Shown in pieces: positions 8,965 to 16,503 of a DNA stretch of 64,000 nt. Within the stretch, counting starts at the first letter, position 1. Every line of letters starts with the position of its first letter. Source of the stretch: Bacillota bacterium (GTDB taxonomy: Bacteria; Bacillota; Sulfobacillia; JAJZYS01; JAJZLH01); the NCBI GenBank assembly GCA_021850485.1, contig JAJZLY010000002.1, forward strand, positions 30,303 to 94,302. Direction: 5' to 3'. The notes under the pieces are model-generated. The model did not search any database, was not told the DNA's origin, and was given only the letters and a program-made list of their open reading frames with translations. The translations under genes were made by a program, and so were the position numbers.

Positions 8965-9975
8965 CTAAAACTGGCTGAGAAAGCGCAGATCGCCTTCCAG
9001 TAACAACCGGACATCTGGGATCTGGTAGTAGAGCATGGCCAGGCGCTCGATCCCCACGCCGAAGGCGAACCCGCTCACCTGCTCCGGGTCATAGCCGCCC
9101 GCCGTCAACACCTTGGGGTGCACCATGCCGGAACCCAATACTTCCAGCCAGCCGCTCATCTTGCACAGTGCGCAACCGGCCTGCTGGCAGAACAAACAGC
9201 CGACATCGAGTTCGGCCGATGGCTCGGTGAATGGGAAGTAGCTGGGCCGAAAACGCAGCGGCACATCTTGGCCAAATAGGGTGCGGGCAAAGGTGGCAAC
9301 CGTCGCTTTGAGATGAGCCATGGAGACTGCCTGGTCGATCACCAAGGCCTCGATCTGGTGGAAGCTGGTGGCGTGGGTGGCGTCGTCATCGCGCCGGTAG
9401 ACACGGCCCGGTGCGATGATGCGCAGCGGGCGCGGGGCTGAGAGCTGCATGGCGCGGATCTGCACGGGCGAGGTGTGGGTGCGCAGCAGCCACCCTCCGG
9501 CGGCCAGGCTGAAGGAGTCCTGCATGTCGCGCGCCGGGTGGTCGTGCGGGAAGTTCAACGCCTCAAAGTTGTGCCAGTCGTCCTCGACCTCTGGCCCAAC
9601 GGCCACCGCAAAGCCCATGGCCACAAAGATGGAGACCAAGCGGTCTTGGATCAGGGCCAAGGGATGCGGGTGGCCCACCGCTACCGGCTCTCCTGGCAGA
9701 CTCAGGTCCACCGCCTCGCTCGCCAAGCGCAGGCGCAGGGCATCCGCCGCCAACTGCTGCTGGCGCTGTGCCAGGTGCTGCTCGACGGCCTGTTTCAGCC
9801 GGTTCAGTTCCTGCCCCACCTGTCGCCTGTGCTCGGGCTCTAAGCTGGCCAGTTGCCTCAGCGCATCGGTCAGGGTGCCGTTTCGGCCTAGCCACGCAAC
9901 GCGCAGCGCCTCAACACCGGGCAGGTCAGCTTGTTCGATCGCGTCCAGATAGAACTGAAGCGGCTTGGCTGGCAC
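8965..9975 (-). CDS. pheS: Phenylalanyl-tRNA synthetase alpha subunit
   Basis: 336 aa from the chosen GTG. It is the class II catalytic subunit: an N-terminal coiled coil (VEALRVAWLGRNGTL region), then motif 1 around GPEVEDDWHNFEALN, motif 2 APGRVYRRDDDATH, and motif 3 GFAFGVGIERLAML. An ATG eight codons upstream (9999) is in frame, but a very strong GGGGAGGAGG lies between the two. Its spacing fits the GTG at 9975 (VPAKPLQF), so I prefer that start. It is preceded by a T-box leader ending about 30 bases upstream. Confidence 0.95.
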   Translation of the reverse strand: MPAKPLQFYLDAIEQADLPGVEALRVAWLGRNGTLTDALRQLASLEPEHRRQVGQELNRLKQAVEQHLAQRQQQLAADALRLRLASEAVDLSLPGEPVAVGHPHPLALIQDRLVSIFVAMGFAVAVGPEVEDDWHNFEALNFPHDHPARDMQDSFSLAAGGWLLRTHTSPVQIRAMQLSAPRPLRIIAPGRVYRRDDDATHATSFHQIEALVIDQAVSMAHLKATVATFARTLFGQDVPLRFRPSYFPFTEPSAELDVGCLFCQQAGCALCKMSGWLEVLGSGMVHPKVLTAGGYDPEQVSGFAFGVGIERLAMLYYQIPDVRLLLEGDLRFLSQF

Positions 9976-10004
9976 CTGGATCAGCCTCCTCCCCAACATG
10001 TTTC

Positions 10005-10248
10005 AGCAACAAAAAAACCGCCCCGCTTGGGGCGGAGCGATCCGCGGTACCACCCAAGTTGCCACCGAGGCGGCCACTTCATCTCATAACGCTCTGGCGC
10101 GCCGCCCTACACAGAGATCCTTCAGGCGGCAACTCGGGAGGGAATGGCGGCGGCTTGCGGCCAGCGCTTGCAGTCTGTGGCGCCAGCTCCCTGGACGGTC
10201 GCTGATGCCGCCTTAATCTCCGTCATCGCTTCAAACTATGCGATTTCG
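10005..10248 (-). promoter_or_regulatory. T-box riboswitch, phenylalanine specifier (UUC), controlling pheST
   Basis: On the minus strand the antiterminator T-box reads AACTTGGGTGGTACCGCG (10043-10060), followed by a terminator (10018-10035) with a CCGCCCC/GGGGCGG stem and seven Ts. A Stem I-like AGCGATGACGGAGA lies near the 5' end. The candidate specifier UUC (10144-10142) is followed after six bases by CGAG. The same offset separates ACC and UGG from the corresponding GAG in the Thr and Trp T-boxes of this window, which supports the assignment. Uncharged tRNA-Phe should promote readthrough. Confidence 0.93.
10018..10035 (-). terminator. Intrinsic terminator of the pheS T-box
   Basis: In the minus transcript CCGCCCC pairs with GGGGCGG across an AAGC loop, followed by TTTTTTT. 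The T-box bulge lies just upstream, so this is the regulated terminator. Confidence 0.9.
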
Positions 10249-10251
10249 CTG

Positions 10252-10280
10252 AGTCTACCACCGCCGCACTGGCCCGACAA
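10252..10280 (-). promoter_or_regulatory. Probable promoter for pheST
   Basis: On the minus strand TTGTCG (10280-10275), a 17-base spacer, then TAGACT (10257-10252). It sits just upstream of the T-box leader and just after the spoU stop. Four of six bases match consensus in each box; spacing is ideal. Confidence 0.6.
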
Positions 10281-10292
10281 GTCCGCACCAGG

Positions 10293-11030
10293 TCATCGGC
10301 GTTGGCCCGCCAAGATGGCCGACAACAACAATGCCGCCGCCACCGCCACGTTCAACGACTCCACGCCGGACCTCAGCGGCCAGGTGACGGCGCGACCGCT
10401 GAGCGCACTGCCATGACCCTCATTGCCCACGACCAGCACCCAGCGGCCAAGCCAGGGTTCAGCCGTCGGTGGCTTCCCATCGTGTGCAGAAGCCATCGCC
10501 ACCTGCAAGCCGTGGTCTTGGACCTCCGCCCAAGCCTCCAGCTCCAGCACCGGCACCAAGAAGGTGGCGGCGGCTGACGCTCTCAACGCTTTGACCGACC
10601 ACGGTCTGGCACACCCGGGACCGACCAAGACGCCGTCCGCGCCGAGCGCCGCCGCCACCCGAATCAGGGCGCCGAGATTGCCCGGATCTTGAACTGCATC
10701 GATGCCCAGTAGCAACTGGGCATCGTCCAGGTCTTGCCAGGTGGTCAAGGGCCGGCGAAAGACAGCGCTGACGCCAGGCAGCGTGCGACTTCCCACCAGC
10801 CGGCCATAGGTGGGCAAGGGTGCTTCAAGGGTCTCCCAGGCCGTGCTCCTGAGTGCCGGCGCAAGACCCTCGAGATGTCCTTGGGCCACGATCAATTGCT
10901 CCGGCACCAACCCGTGCTGGATCAGGTCCAGACAACGAGTCTGGCCTTCTACCAGCACCAGATCGGCATGACCGCTGGCCACGGCGAGCAGTTCAGCCGC
11001 CCTGGGGCCATGCGGACTGAGCCGACTCAC
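10293..11030 (-). CDS. RNA 2'-O-methyltransferase, SpoU/TrmH family
   Basis: 245 aa. It is a trefoil-knot SPOUT methyltransferase using SAM to methylate a ribose 2'-OH in rRNA or tRNA. The three SpoU motifs are present: [13 protein letters not shown] (motif 1), LVVGNEGHG (motif 2) and [14 protein letters not shown] (motif 3). A substrate-binding L30e-like domain precedes them. The ORF is open far upstream through rplT, but the GTG at 11030 overlaps the rplT stop as GTGA and starts the family N-terminus ([15 protein letters not shown]). The location after rplT and before pheST is a classic Bacillota arrangement for this family. The exact target nucleotide is not inferable. Confidence 0.9.
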   Translation of the reverse strand: MSRLSPHGPRAAELLAVASGHADLVLVEGQTRCLDLIQHGLVPEQLIVAQGHLEGLAPALRSTAWETLEAPLPTYGRLVGSRTLPGVSAVFRRPLTTWQDLDDAQLLLGIDAVQDPGNLGALIRVAAALGADGVLVGPGCARPWSVKALRASAAATFLVPVLELEAWAEVQDHGLQVAMASAHDGKPPTAEPWLGRWVLVVGNEGHGSALSGRAVTWPLRSGVESLNVAVAAALLLSAILAGQRR

Positions 11031-11389
11031 TGCTCGGTCAGACCCCGTTTGGCCTGGGCGACCAGCTGAGAAAACGTGGTTGCATCCACCACCGCCAACT
11101 CGGCCAACACCTTGCGGTTCACTGTCACACCGGATCGCTTGAGACCCGCGATGAAGCGGCTGTAGGTCAGGCCCTCCTGGCGGGTGGCTGCGTTGATCCG
11201 GGCAATCCACAGCCGGCGGAACTCGCCCTTGCGCTGGCGGCGATGGCGGTAGGCGTGCCACAGGGCGTGCAGCATGGCCTCATTGGCCGGACGGTAGAGC
11301 TTAGAGCGCGAACCCCACATACCGCGGGCCAGGCGCAAGATCTTCTTGTGGCGACGGCGTCTGGTGACCCCGCGTTTAACTCGAGCCAT
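11027..11389 (-). CDS. rplT: Ribosomal protein bL20
   Basis: 120 aa, standard length. Typical bL20 sequence: [48 protein letters not shown] and a basic, helical N-terminus that binds 23S rRNA early in 50S assembly. It is the third gene of infC-rpmI-rplT. In Bacillota L20 also represses this operon through the infC leader. Confidence 0.98.
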   Translation of the reverse strand: MARVKRGVTRRRRHKKILRLARGMWGSRSKLYRPANEAMLHALWHAYRHRRQRKGEFRRLWIARINAATRQEGLTYSRFIAGLKRSGVTVNRKVLAELAVVDATTFSQLVAQAKRGLTEQ

Positions 11390-11410
11390 TTCAATCCCCT
11401 CCTCCGGGTA

Positions 11411-11608
11411 TCAGGCGCCGGGCAAGAGCCTCTTCAGTCGCTTCGTATCCGACGCACTCAGTACCGCGCTCTGGCGCAGATCCTGGCGCTTGGCAGCACC
11501 CTTGCGGGTCAGCTTGTGACTGCGGCTGGAATGTGCCGCCACGCCCTTGCCGTTGCGGGTCAGGCGAAAGCGCTTGGCAGCACCTCGGTGGGTCTTTACC
11601 TTGGGCAT
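11411..11608 (-). CDS. rpmI: Ribosomal protein bL35
   Basis: 65 aa from MPKVKTHRGAAKRF, the conserved bL35 start. The ATG at 11608 is chosen over an in-frame upstream one because it starts the family sequence and follows a TAGGAGTGGG ribosome site. It lies between infC (10-base gap) and rplT. Confidence 0.97.
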   Translation of the reverse strand: MPKVKTHRGAAKRFRLTRNGKGVAAHSSRSHKLTRKGAAKRQDLRQSAVLSASDTKRLKRLLPGA

Positions 11609-11618
11609 GTTCCCACTC

Positions 11619-12137
11619 CTAGGTAGCGTTCTTGGGGGCAAAAAACATGATCATGTTGCGACCTTCGAGCCGAGGCGGGCGTTCGACCACGGCCACCTCG
11701 TCAAGTTGCTCAGCCAGGCGGCGCAAAATCTCTTGCCCGATCTCCTGGTGGACGATCTCTCGCCCCCGGAACATGATGGTGGCCTTGACCTTGTCGCCCT
11801 CTTTGAGAAACTTCATGGCGTTTCTCATCTTGACGTCAAAGTCGTGCGCCTCGATGCGGGGCCGCAGTTTGACCTCTTTGACGTTGATTTGCTTTTGCTT
11901 CTTGCGGGTTTCTTTCTCCCGCTTTTGTTCCTCGTACCGGAAGCGGCCAAAATCCATGATCCGGCACACCGGCGGCTTGGCTCCAGCGGCCACCTCGACT
12001 AGGTCGAGGTTTCGTTCAGCGGCCAACTCCAGGGCCCGGGACAACGAGACGATCCCCATCTGCTCTCCGTCCGGTGAAACCAACCGGATCTCGCGGGCCC
12101 GGATTTCGTCATTGATCCGCCATTCTTTGGTGCTCAG
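11619..12137 (-). CDS. infC: Translation initiation factor IF-3, with probable CUG start
   Basis: 172 aa when read from CTG at 12137. IF-3 binds the 30S subunit and checks start codon-anticodon pairing. The N-domain begins [20 protein letters not shown], and the C-domain carries [21 protein letters not shown] and MFRGREI. No ATG or GTG exists in frame ahead of the conserved RINDEIR segment; an ATG-only or TTG call at 12083 truncates the protein by 18 residues. GGAGGGG lies 5 bases before the CTG. IF-3 discriminates against non-AUG starts, and rare starts (AUU, AUC, AUA, CUG) in infC are a known autoregulatory device. Confidence 0.9.
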   Translation of the reverse strand: MSTKEWRINDEIRAREIRLVSPDGEQMGIVSLSRALELAAERNLDLVEVAAGAKPPVCRIMDFGRFRYEEQKREKETRKKQKQINVKEVKLRPRIEAHDFDVKMRNAMKFLKEGDKVKATIMFRGREIVHQEIGQEILRRLAEQLDEVAVVERPPRLEGRNMIMFFAPKNAT

Positions 12138-12262
12138 GCTCTCCCCTCCGACGTTGGGCCATGGATCACAAAAGGCAGGCCATGCCTGCCTCTCCTTCGG
12201 TGTTTGGTGACCGAACCTACAGCGCTTTAGCGTGCAGGTGAGAAGTCAGGCTTCTGCTTGGC
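12138..12262 (-). promoter_or_regulatory. infC leader with terminator-like hairpin (candidate L20 autoregulatory leader)
   Basis: About 125 nt of leader separate the predicted start of transcription from infC. It includes the perfect stem GGCAGG/CCTGCC (loop CATGG) followed by TTTT (about 12170-12190). In Bacillus the infC-rpmI-rplT leader is controlled by L20 through transcription attenuation. The position and hairpin fit that, but I could not align the L20-binding elements. Confidence 0.5.
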
Positions 12263-12268
12263 CTCTTT

Positions 12269-12297
12269 AGTATCGGGGCTCTCTCCACCGTCGTCAA
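12269..12297 (-). promoter_or_regulatory. Probable promoter for infC-rpmI-rplT
   Basis: On the minus strand TTGACG (12297-12292), a 17-base spacer, then GATACT (12274-12269). Confidence 0.6.
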
Positions 12298-12372
12298 GGC
12301 TTGGCAGGAGGCCCGATCGACATTGTCTAATCAGCCGAGGCTCAGAGTTTTCCCCTTCGAAGGAGGATCCGA

Positions 12373-13164
12373 ATGGGACTTCTGGATGGCCGGCGCTGTC
12401 TGGTGGCAGGAGTGGCCAACAAGCGCTCTCTGGCGTGGGGTTGTACCAGCGCATTCTTGCGGGAAGGTGCGGAGGTGATCCTCACCTACCAGAACGACCA
12501 CTTCAAGAACACGATCGAGCGGTTGCTCGACGAAAACGGCTATCGGCAACAGGTGGCCCTGTACCACTTGGACGTCTCAGACGAACAGTCGCTGACCGAT
12601 CTGGGCCAGGCGATAGGCCGGCACGGCAAACTGGATGTGCTCGTCCACTCCATCGCCCATGCCCGGACCGAGGATCTGGAGGGAAGCTTCCTGCAGGTCT
12701 CGAGAGAGGGCTTTGGCTTCGCACTGGACATCAGCGCCTACTCCCTGGTCTCGCTCACGCGCGCTCTGCGGGACCATCTGTCCGCCGACGCCAGCGTGAT
12801 CACCATGACCTACCACGCCGGCGAGCGTGTGGTGCCCAACTACAACGTGATGGCTGTTGCCAAGCAGGCCCTGGAGACTATTGTCCGCTACCTGGCAGCC
12901 GAACTGGGACCGGCCGGCGTGCGGGTCAACGCCGTGTCTGCCGGAGCCGTGAAGACCCTGGCCGCTTCTGGCGTCAAGGGAATCTCGCACTCGATCAAGA
13001 CCTACGAGGCGATCGCCCCCTTGCGCCGGGCCGTGACCATCGAGGAGATCGGTGACGCCGCTGTGTTCTTGGCCTCGCCCCTGAGCCGGGCCGTAACCGG
13101 CACCATCATGTTCGTGGATGAGGGCTTCCACGTCCTCGGCTCGGTGCCAACCAACTTACCTTGA
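12373..13164 (+). CDS. fabI: Enoyl-[acyl-carrier-protein] reductase FabI
   Basis: 263 aa. It is an NAD(P)H-dependent short-chain dehydrogenase that performs the last reduction of fatty-acid elongation and is the target of triclosan. The cofactor loop is GVANKRSLAWG (about 13-23), the FabI-specific form of the SDR glycine motif. Active-site tyrosines are Tyr147 (MTYHAGE) and Tyr157 with Lys164 in YNVMAVAK, matching E. coli 146/156/163 with one residue offset. AAGGAGGATCCG precedes the ATG. It is a single-gene unit, divergent from infC and convergent with the GNAT gene. Confidence 0.96.
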   Translation: MGLLDGRRCLVAGVANKRSLAWGCTSAFLREGAEVILTYQNDHFKNTIERLLDENGYRQQVALYHLDVSDEQSLTDLGQAIGRHGKLDVLVHSIAHARTEDLEGSFLQVSREGFGFALDISAYSLVSLTRALRDHLSADASVITMTYHAGERVVPNYNVMAVAKQALETIVRYLAAELGPAGVRVNAVSAGAVKTLAASGVKGISHSIKTYEAIAPLRRAVTIEEIGDAAVFLASPLSRAVTGTIMFVDEGFHVLGSVPTNLP

Positions 13165-13188
13165 CCTGTTGACGACGAAAACGTCGCC

Positions 13189-13212
13189 AGCCGACCCACT
13201 TCCCGGTCGGCT
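13189..13212. terminator. Hairpin between convergent fabI and GNAT genes
   Basis: AGCCGACC (13189-13196) pairs with GGTCGGCT (13205-13212) across an 8-base loop, placed between two convergent genes. A smaller CGACG-AAAA-CGTCG hairpin precedes it. There is no long T run, so efficiency is uncertain. Confidence 0.5.
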
Positions 13213-13267
13213 CGGGTCTGGAGGCATTCTGATCAGGCTCGACGCTGGGACCTGGGTGTGCCTGCTG

Positions 13268-13789
13268 TTAGGAATTTGCTCTCGCTAGTCTGATCAAGCC
13301 CGCTCTGGTCGGTTCAAACCCGCATGCGGCATAGAAATGCTCCAGCTCTGGTTCGTAGTCGACGTGGATCCATTGAATGCCGCGCTCGGCCGCCATTTGC
13401 ACCGCCCGGCGGACCAGCTCGCGGCCAATCCCTTGCCGCTGGAAGCGAGGATGCACGGTGGTGTCCAACAAAAAGGCGTGAATGCCACCATCCCAGGCCA
13501 AATTGACATAACCGATCAGTTCGGACTGCGAAAAGGCCGCCAGGTAGCCCAGACTGTACGCCCACTGGACCTGGAAATCAGTATGCCGGTGCGCTGGCCA
13601 GGCCGCCGCGAATAACTGATTGACCTGATTGCCGGAAAGTGGCGCCCGCACCCGGTAGCTGACCGGCTGCGGCGGAGTCCTGCCGGCTGCTGCAGGCAAC
13701 TGGTCCTGGGCACTAGGCGCCGCCCCCGGTCCCGGCTTGGCCTTCAGCGTTGTGTCCGCAGACAAAACCCCAGCGGACTTTCGCTTCAT
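13268..13789 (-). CDS. GNAT-family N-acetyltransferase
   Basis: 173 aa. The acetyl-CoA pyrophosphate loop is RFQRQGIGRELVRRAV (the Q/R-x-x-G-x-G/A motif A), followed by a C-terminal HFYAACGFEP typical of GNATs. The first ~45 residues are Lys/Ala/Pro-rich and probably disordered. Its ATG shares one base with the thrS stop (TGATG), so it is co-expressed with thrS. The substrate is unknown. Confidence 0.85.
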   Translation of the reverse strand: MKRKSAGVLSADTTLKAKPGPGAAPSAQDQLPAAAGRTPPQPVSYRVRAPLSGNQVNQLFAAAWPAHRHTDFQVQWAYSLGYLAAFSQSELIGYVNLAWDGGIHAFLLDTTVHPRFQRQGIGRELVRRAVQMAAERGIQWIHVDYEPELEHFYAACGFEPTRAGLIRLARANS

Positions 13790-15723
13790 CACGCCCGCCC
13801 GTGACCGTCTGTGTCGGCGAGCTGACTCGGCCCGGACCAGCGACTGGCGATACGCTCTTGGAGATCTCGGGTGAAGGTTCCCTGAGCGATCGTCCCCAGG
13901 TCCTTGCCGCCCCGCTCCCGGACGGCCACGGTGCCGGCCTCGACCTCCCGTTGACCGATCACGGCCACGTACGGAATTTTCTCCTTTTCGGCAGCTCGGA
14001 TCCGGTAGCCGATCTTCTCGTTGCGGTCGTCCACCTCGGCGCGCACGCCACCCTCGCGCAGGGCTTTGGCGACCGTCCCCGCAGCCTGCCGTTCCGCCTC
14101 CGAGATCGGCAGCAGGCGGACTTGGACGGGGGCGAGCCACAGCGGGAAGGCGCCGGCGAAGTGCTCGACCAAGACCCCGATGAAGCGCTCCAGCGAGCCC
14201 ATGATCGCCCGGTGCACCATCACCGGGGTTTTTTGCTTGCCATCGCGGTCGACGTAGTGGAGCTCGAAGCGGATGGGCAATTGAAAGTCGACTTGGATGG
14301 TCGCCACCTGCCAGCGGCGGCCCAGTGCATCGGTCGCAACGAAGTCCAGCTTTGGCCCGTAGAACGCCCCCTCGCCAGGATCGACCACATAGGCCCGGCG
14401 CTCTTCGCCCAAAGCCGCCTCCAGTGCAGCCTCGGCCTGATCCCACAGGGCGTCGTCGCCCATTCGGCTGGGCGGCCTGGTCGAGAGGTGGATCTCAATC
14501 GGCATCTGAAAGGTGGCATAGACCGTGTCGACCAAGCCCAACGTCTCCTCGATCACCGACCCGAGCTGCTCGGAAGCAAGGAAGATGTGGGCGTCATCCT
14601 GATGCATACCGCGCACCCGGAGCAGGCCGTGCAAGGTGCCAGATCGCTCGCGGCGGGTCAGCGGTCCATACTCCGCAATCTTCAGCGGCAGCTCGCGGTA
14701 GGATCGGGTCGCCTCTGCGAACAGCAGACAATGGCCGGGGCAGTTCATCGGTTTGACACCAAAGGCTTCTCCCTCTGACTCCATCAGGAACATGTTGTCC
14801 GTGAAGTGGGCGCTGTGGCCGGACGTCTCCCACAATTCGGTCTTGAAGATCCAAGGAGTGGACACCTCTTGGTAGCCGAGGGGCTGCTGCAGGCTGCGCG
14901 AGAATCCCACCAGCGCTTCGTAGAGGATCAGGCCCTTGGCGTGCCAGAAGGCGAAGCCTGGGGCCACGTCGTGGAAACTGAACAAGTCGAGTTCTGGGCC
15001 GAGCTTGCGATGATCACGCCGCTTGGCTTCCTCGATCAAGAAGAAGTGGCGCTCCATTTCAGCGGCAGATGGAAATGCTGTCCCATACACTCGCTGCAGC
15101 ATCGGCCCCTGATCGTCTCCCCGAAAGTAGGCACCGGCGACGTTGGTCAGGCGCAGGGCCTTGATCAGGCCGGTCCGAGGGAGGTGCGGCCCCCGGCACA
15201 GATCGGTGAACTCGCCCTGGTTGTAGGTGGTGATCAGGGCGTCTTCGGGCAGCGCCTCGATCAGATGCACCTTAAAGGGTTCCCCGGCGCGCTCAAAATC
15301 AGCTAGAGCTTGCGCCCGAGAGACCTCGTCACGCCTTAGGGGATGATCTTCAGCCACCACCTTGGCCATCTCGGCTTCAATCGCAGCCAGATCGCCTGGG
15401 CCGATTGGCTCCGGGAACAAGATGTCATAGAAGAAGCCCTCATCGGTGGCGGGCCCGATTGCCAACTGCGCCTTGGGATAAAGCCGCTTCACGGCCTGAG
15501 CTAAGACGTGGGATGCAGTATGCCTGAACACCTGGCGCCCCTGCGCATCGGCGAAGGTGAGCAGCCGCACCTGGCCCTCTTCAACCGGGCGAAACAACTC
15601 CAAGACCCGGTCGCCGACCGCAACTGCCAAGACGTCCGGGACCCCCAGTTGGGCCACCAGATCTCCATAGCGACTACCACCAGCCAGATCCACAGCACCC
15701 TTGCCCACAACCTCGACACGCAT
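13789..15723 (-). CDS. thrS: Threonyl-tRNA synthetase
   Basis: 644 aa, typical of bacterial ThrRS. Domains in order: TGS domain (1-60), the editing domain with HTASH (His68/His72), the class II catalytic core with MNCPGHCLLF (Zn-site cysteine) and RVRGMHQDDAH, then the C-terminal anticodon domain. The ATG (MRVEVVGKG) follows GAGGAGG; a longer in-frame ORF extends into the T-box and is not the protein. The gene is under Thr T-box control and is followed by a one-base overlap with a GNAT gene. Confidence 0.97.
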   Translation of the reverse strand: MRVEVVGKGAVDLAGGSRYGDLVAQLGVPDVLAVAVGDRVLELFRPVEEGQVRLLTFADAQGRQVFRHTASHVLAQAVKRLYPKAQLAIGPATDEGFFYDILFPEPIGPGDLAAIEAEMAKVVAEDHPLRRDEVSRAQALADFERAGEPFKVHLIEALPEDALITTYNQGEFTDLCRGPHLPRTGLIKALRLTNVAGAYFRGDDQGPMLQRVYGTAFPSAAEMERHFFLIEEAKRRDHRKLGPELDLFSFHDVAPGFAFWHAKGLILYEALVGFSRSLQQPLGYQEVSTPWIFKTELWETSGHSAHFTDNMFLMESEGEAFGVKPMNCPGHCLLFAEATRSYRELPLKIAEYGPLTRRERSGTLHGLLRVRGMHQDDAHIFLASEQLGSVIEETLGLVDTVYATFQMPIEIHLSTRPPSRMGDDALWDQAEAALEAALGEERRAYVVDPGEGAFYGPKLDFVATDALGRRWQVATIQVDFQLPIRFELHYVDRDGKQKTPVMVHRAIMGSLERFIGVLVEHFAGAFPLWLAPVQVRLLPISEAERQAAGTVAKALREGGVRAEVDDRNEKIGYRIRAAEKEKIPYVAVIGQREVEAGTVAVRERGGKDLGTIAQGTFTRDLQERIASRWSGPSQLADTDGHGRA

Positions 15724-15744
15724 GGCACAACCTCCTCGTTCAGC

Positions 15745-15962
15745 AAAGCGACACTCGCCCCGGTCAGGGGCGAGTGTCGCTCGCGGTTCCACCCTAGTTT
15801 GGAAGTTGCCTTCCCTCATTAAGCACGCTATCGGGCGCTGGCCGCCGGTGTTGGCACCGGAGCTCGGAAGTGGTCTTCGCCGTCTGGCCTGCCAGGGGGC
15901 TCACACCCTCCCCCCCTCGCTAGAGCGCCCGAACGGGTACTCGCTTCGTCATCACTATTGAG
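15745..15962 (-). promoter_or_regulatory. T-box riboswitch, threonine specifier (ACC), controlling thrS
   Basis: The minus-strand T-box AACTAGGGTGGAACCGCG lies at about 15782-15799. It is followed by a perfect 14-bp terminator stem (15748-15780, loop of 5). Near the 5' end is AGTGATGACGAAGCGAGTA, a Stem I signature. The specifier ACC lies at 15874-15872, followed by ACTTCCGAGC as in known Thr leaders. ACC codes for threonine, agreeing with the downstream gene. Confidence 0.95.
15748..15780 (-). terminator. Intrinsic terminator of the thrS T-box
   Basis: 14 perfect base pairs, GCGACACTCGCCCC with GGGGCGAGTGTCGC, five-base loop, followed on the minus strand by a short TTT. Confidence 0.85.
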
Positions 15963-15966
15963 GCGT

Positions 15967-15995
15967 ATTCTCATCCATGCCGCAGGCGACGTCAA
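15967..15995 (-). promoter_or_regulatory. Probable promoter for thrS
   Basis: On the minus strand TTGACG (15995-15990), 17 bases, then GAGAAT (15972-15967), about 10 bases before the T-box leader. Confidence 0.6.
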
Positions 15996-16089
15996 GTCAG
16001 TGGACGCACACACGAAGGCGCGTACCCGCCGCTGCCGAAATGGTGCGCAGTTAGGCTGAGCGACCCACTGCCAGGAAAGAGGTGGTCAC

Positions 16090-16503
16090 ATGTCCCGCCG
16101 TTTGAAGTCCCCCAAGAGCCCGGTCAACATCCAGCATCAAGAACAGTTGAAACCGTTGGATCGGGCGGCCCTGGTCATCACCACCCGGGTCGGCACGATG
16201 TCCTTTTTCCTGGTCATCTTCGGCTGGACTGTCGTGTGGCTGCTGTGGAATCTGCTGGCCCCAGTCGGACTCCGCTTCGACCCAGCTCCGGCGTTCGTGT
16301 TCTGGCTGTTCATCTCGAACATGATCCAGATCTTCCTGATGCCTCTGGTGATGGTCGGCCAGAACCTGCAAGGCGCACACAGCGAACTGCGGGCCGAATA
16401 CGACCACCAGACCGTGACCGACATGAAGGCGCAACTAGCCACCATCCTGGCCAAGCTGGAGGCGTTCCCCGAGGTGAGCGGCGACAAGGCCCCTAAGGCC
16501 TAG
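16090..16503 (+). CDS. DUF1003-type small membrane protein
   Basis: 137 aa. LDRAALVITTRVGTMSFF is the DUF1003-like entry, followed by a first membrane helix (about 37-60, containing the W-x(7)-N pattern) and a second (about 72-92). A soluble, probably helical C-terminus follows (TDMKAQLATILAKLEA). The family has no firmly established biochemical role. The gene converges on the ABC-F gene and overlaps its end by 11 bases. AAGAGGTGG lies before the ATG. Confidence 0.8.
   Translation: MSRRLKSPKSPVNIQHQEQLKPLDRAALVITTRVGTMSFFLVIFGWTVVWLLWNLLAPVGLRFDPAPAFVFWLFISNMIQIFLMPLVMVGQNLQGAHSELRAEYDHQTVTDMKAQLATILAKLEAFPEVSGDKAPKA

Noticed and set aside
12272-13055. Second plus-strand frame over fabI
   Set aside because: The fabI frame carries the full SDR active site; the other is a +2 shadow.
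13750-14778. A 342-codon plus-strand open frame opposite thrS
   Set aside because: Antisense to a well-conserved tRNA synthetase; no recognisable domain.
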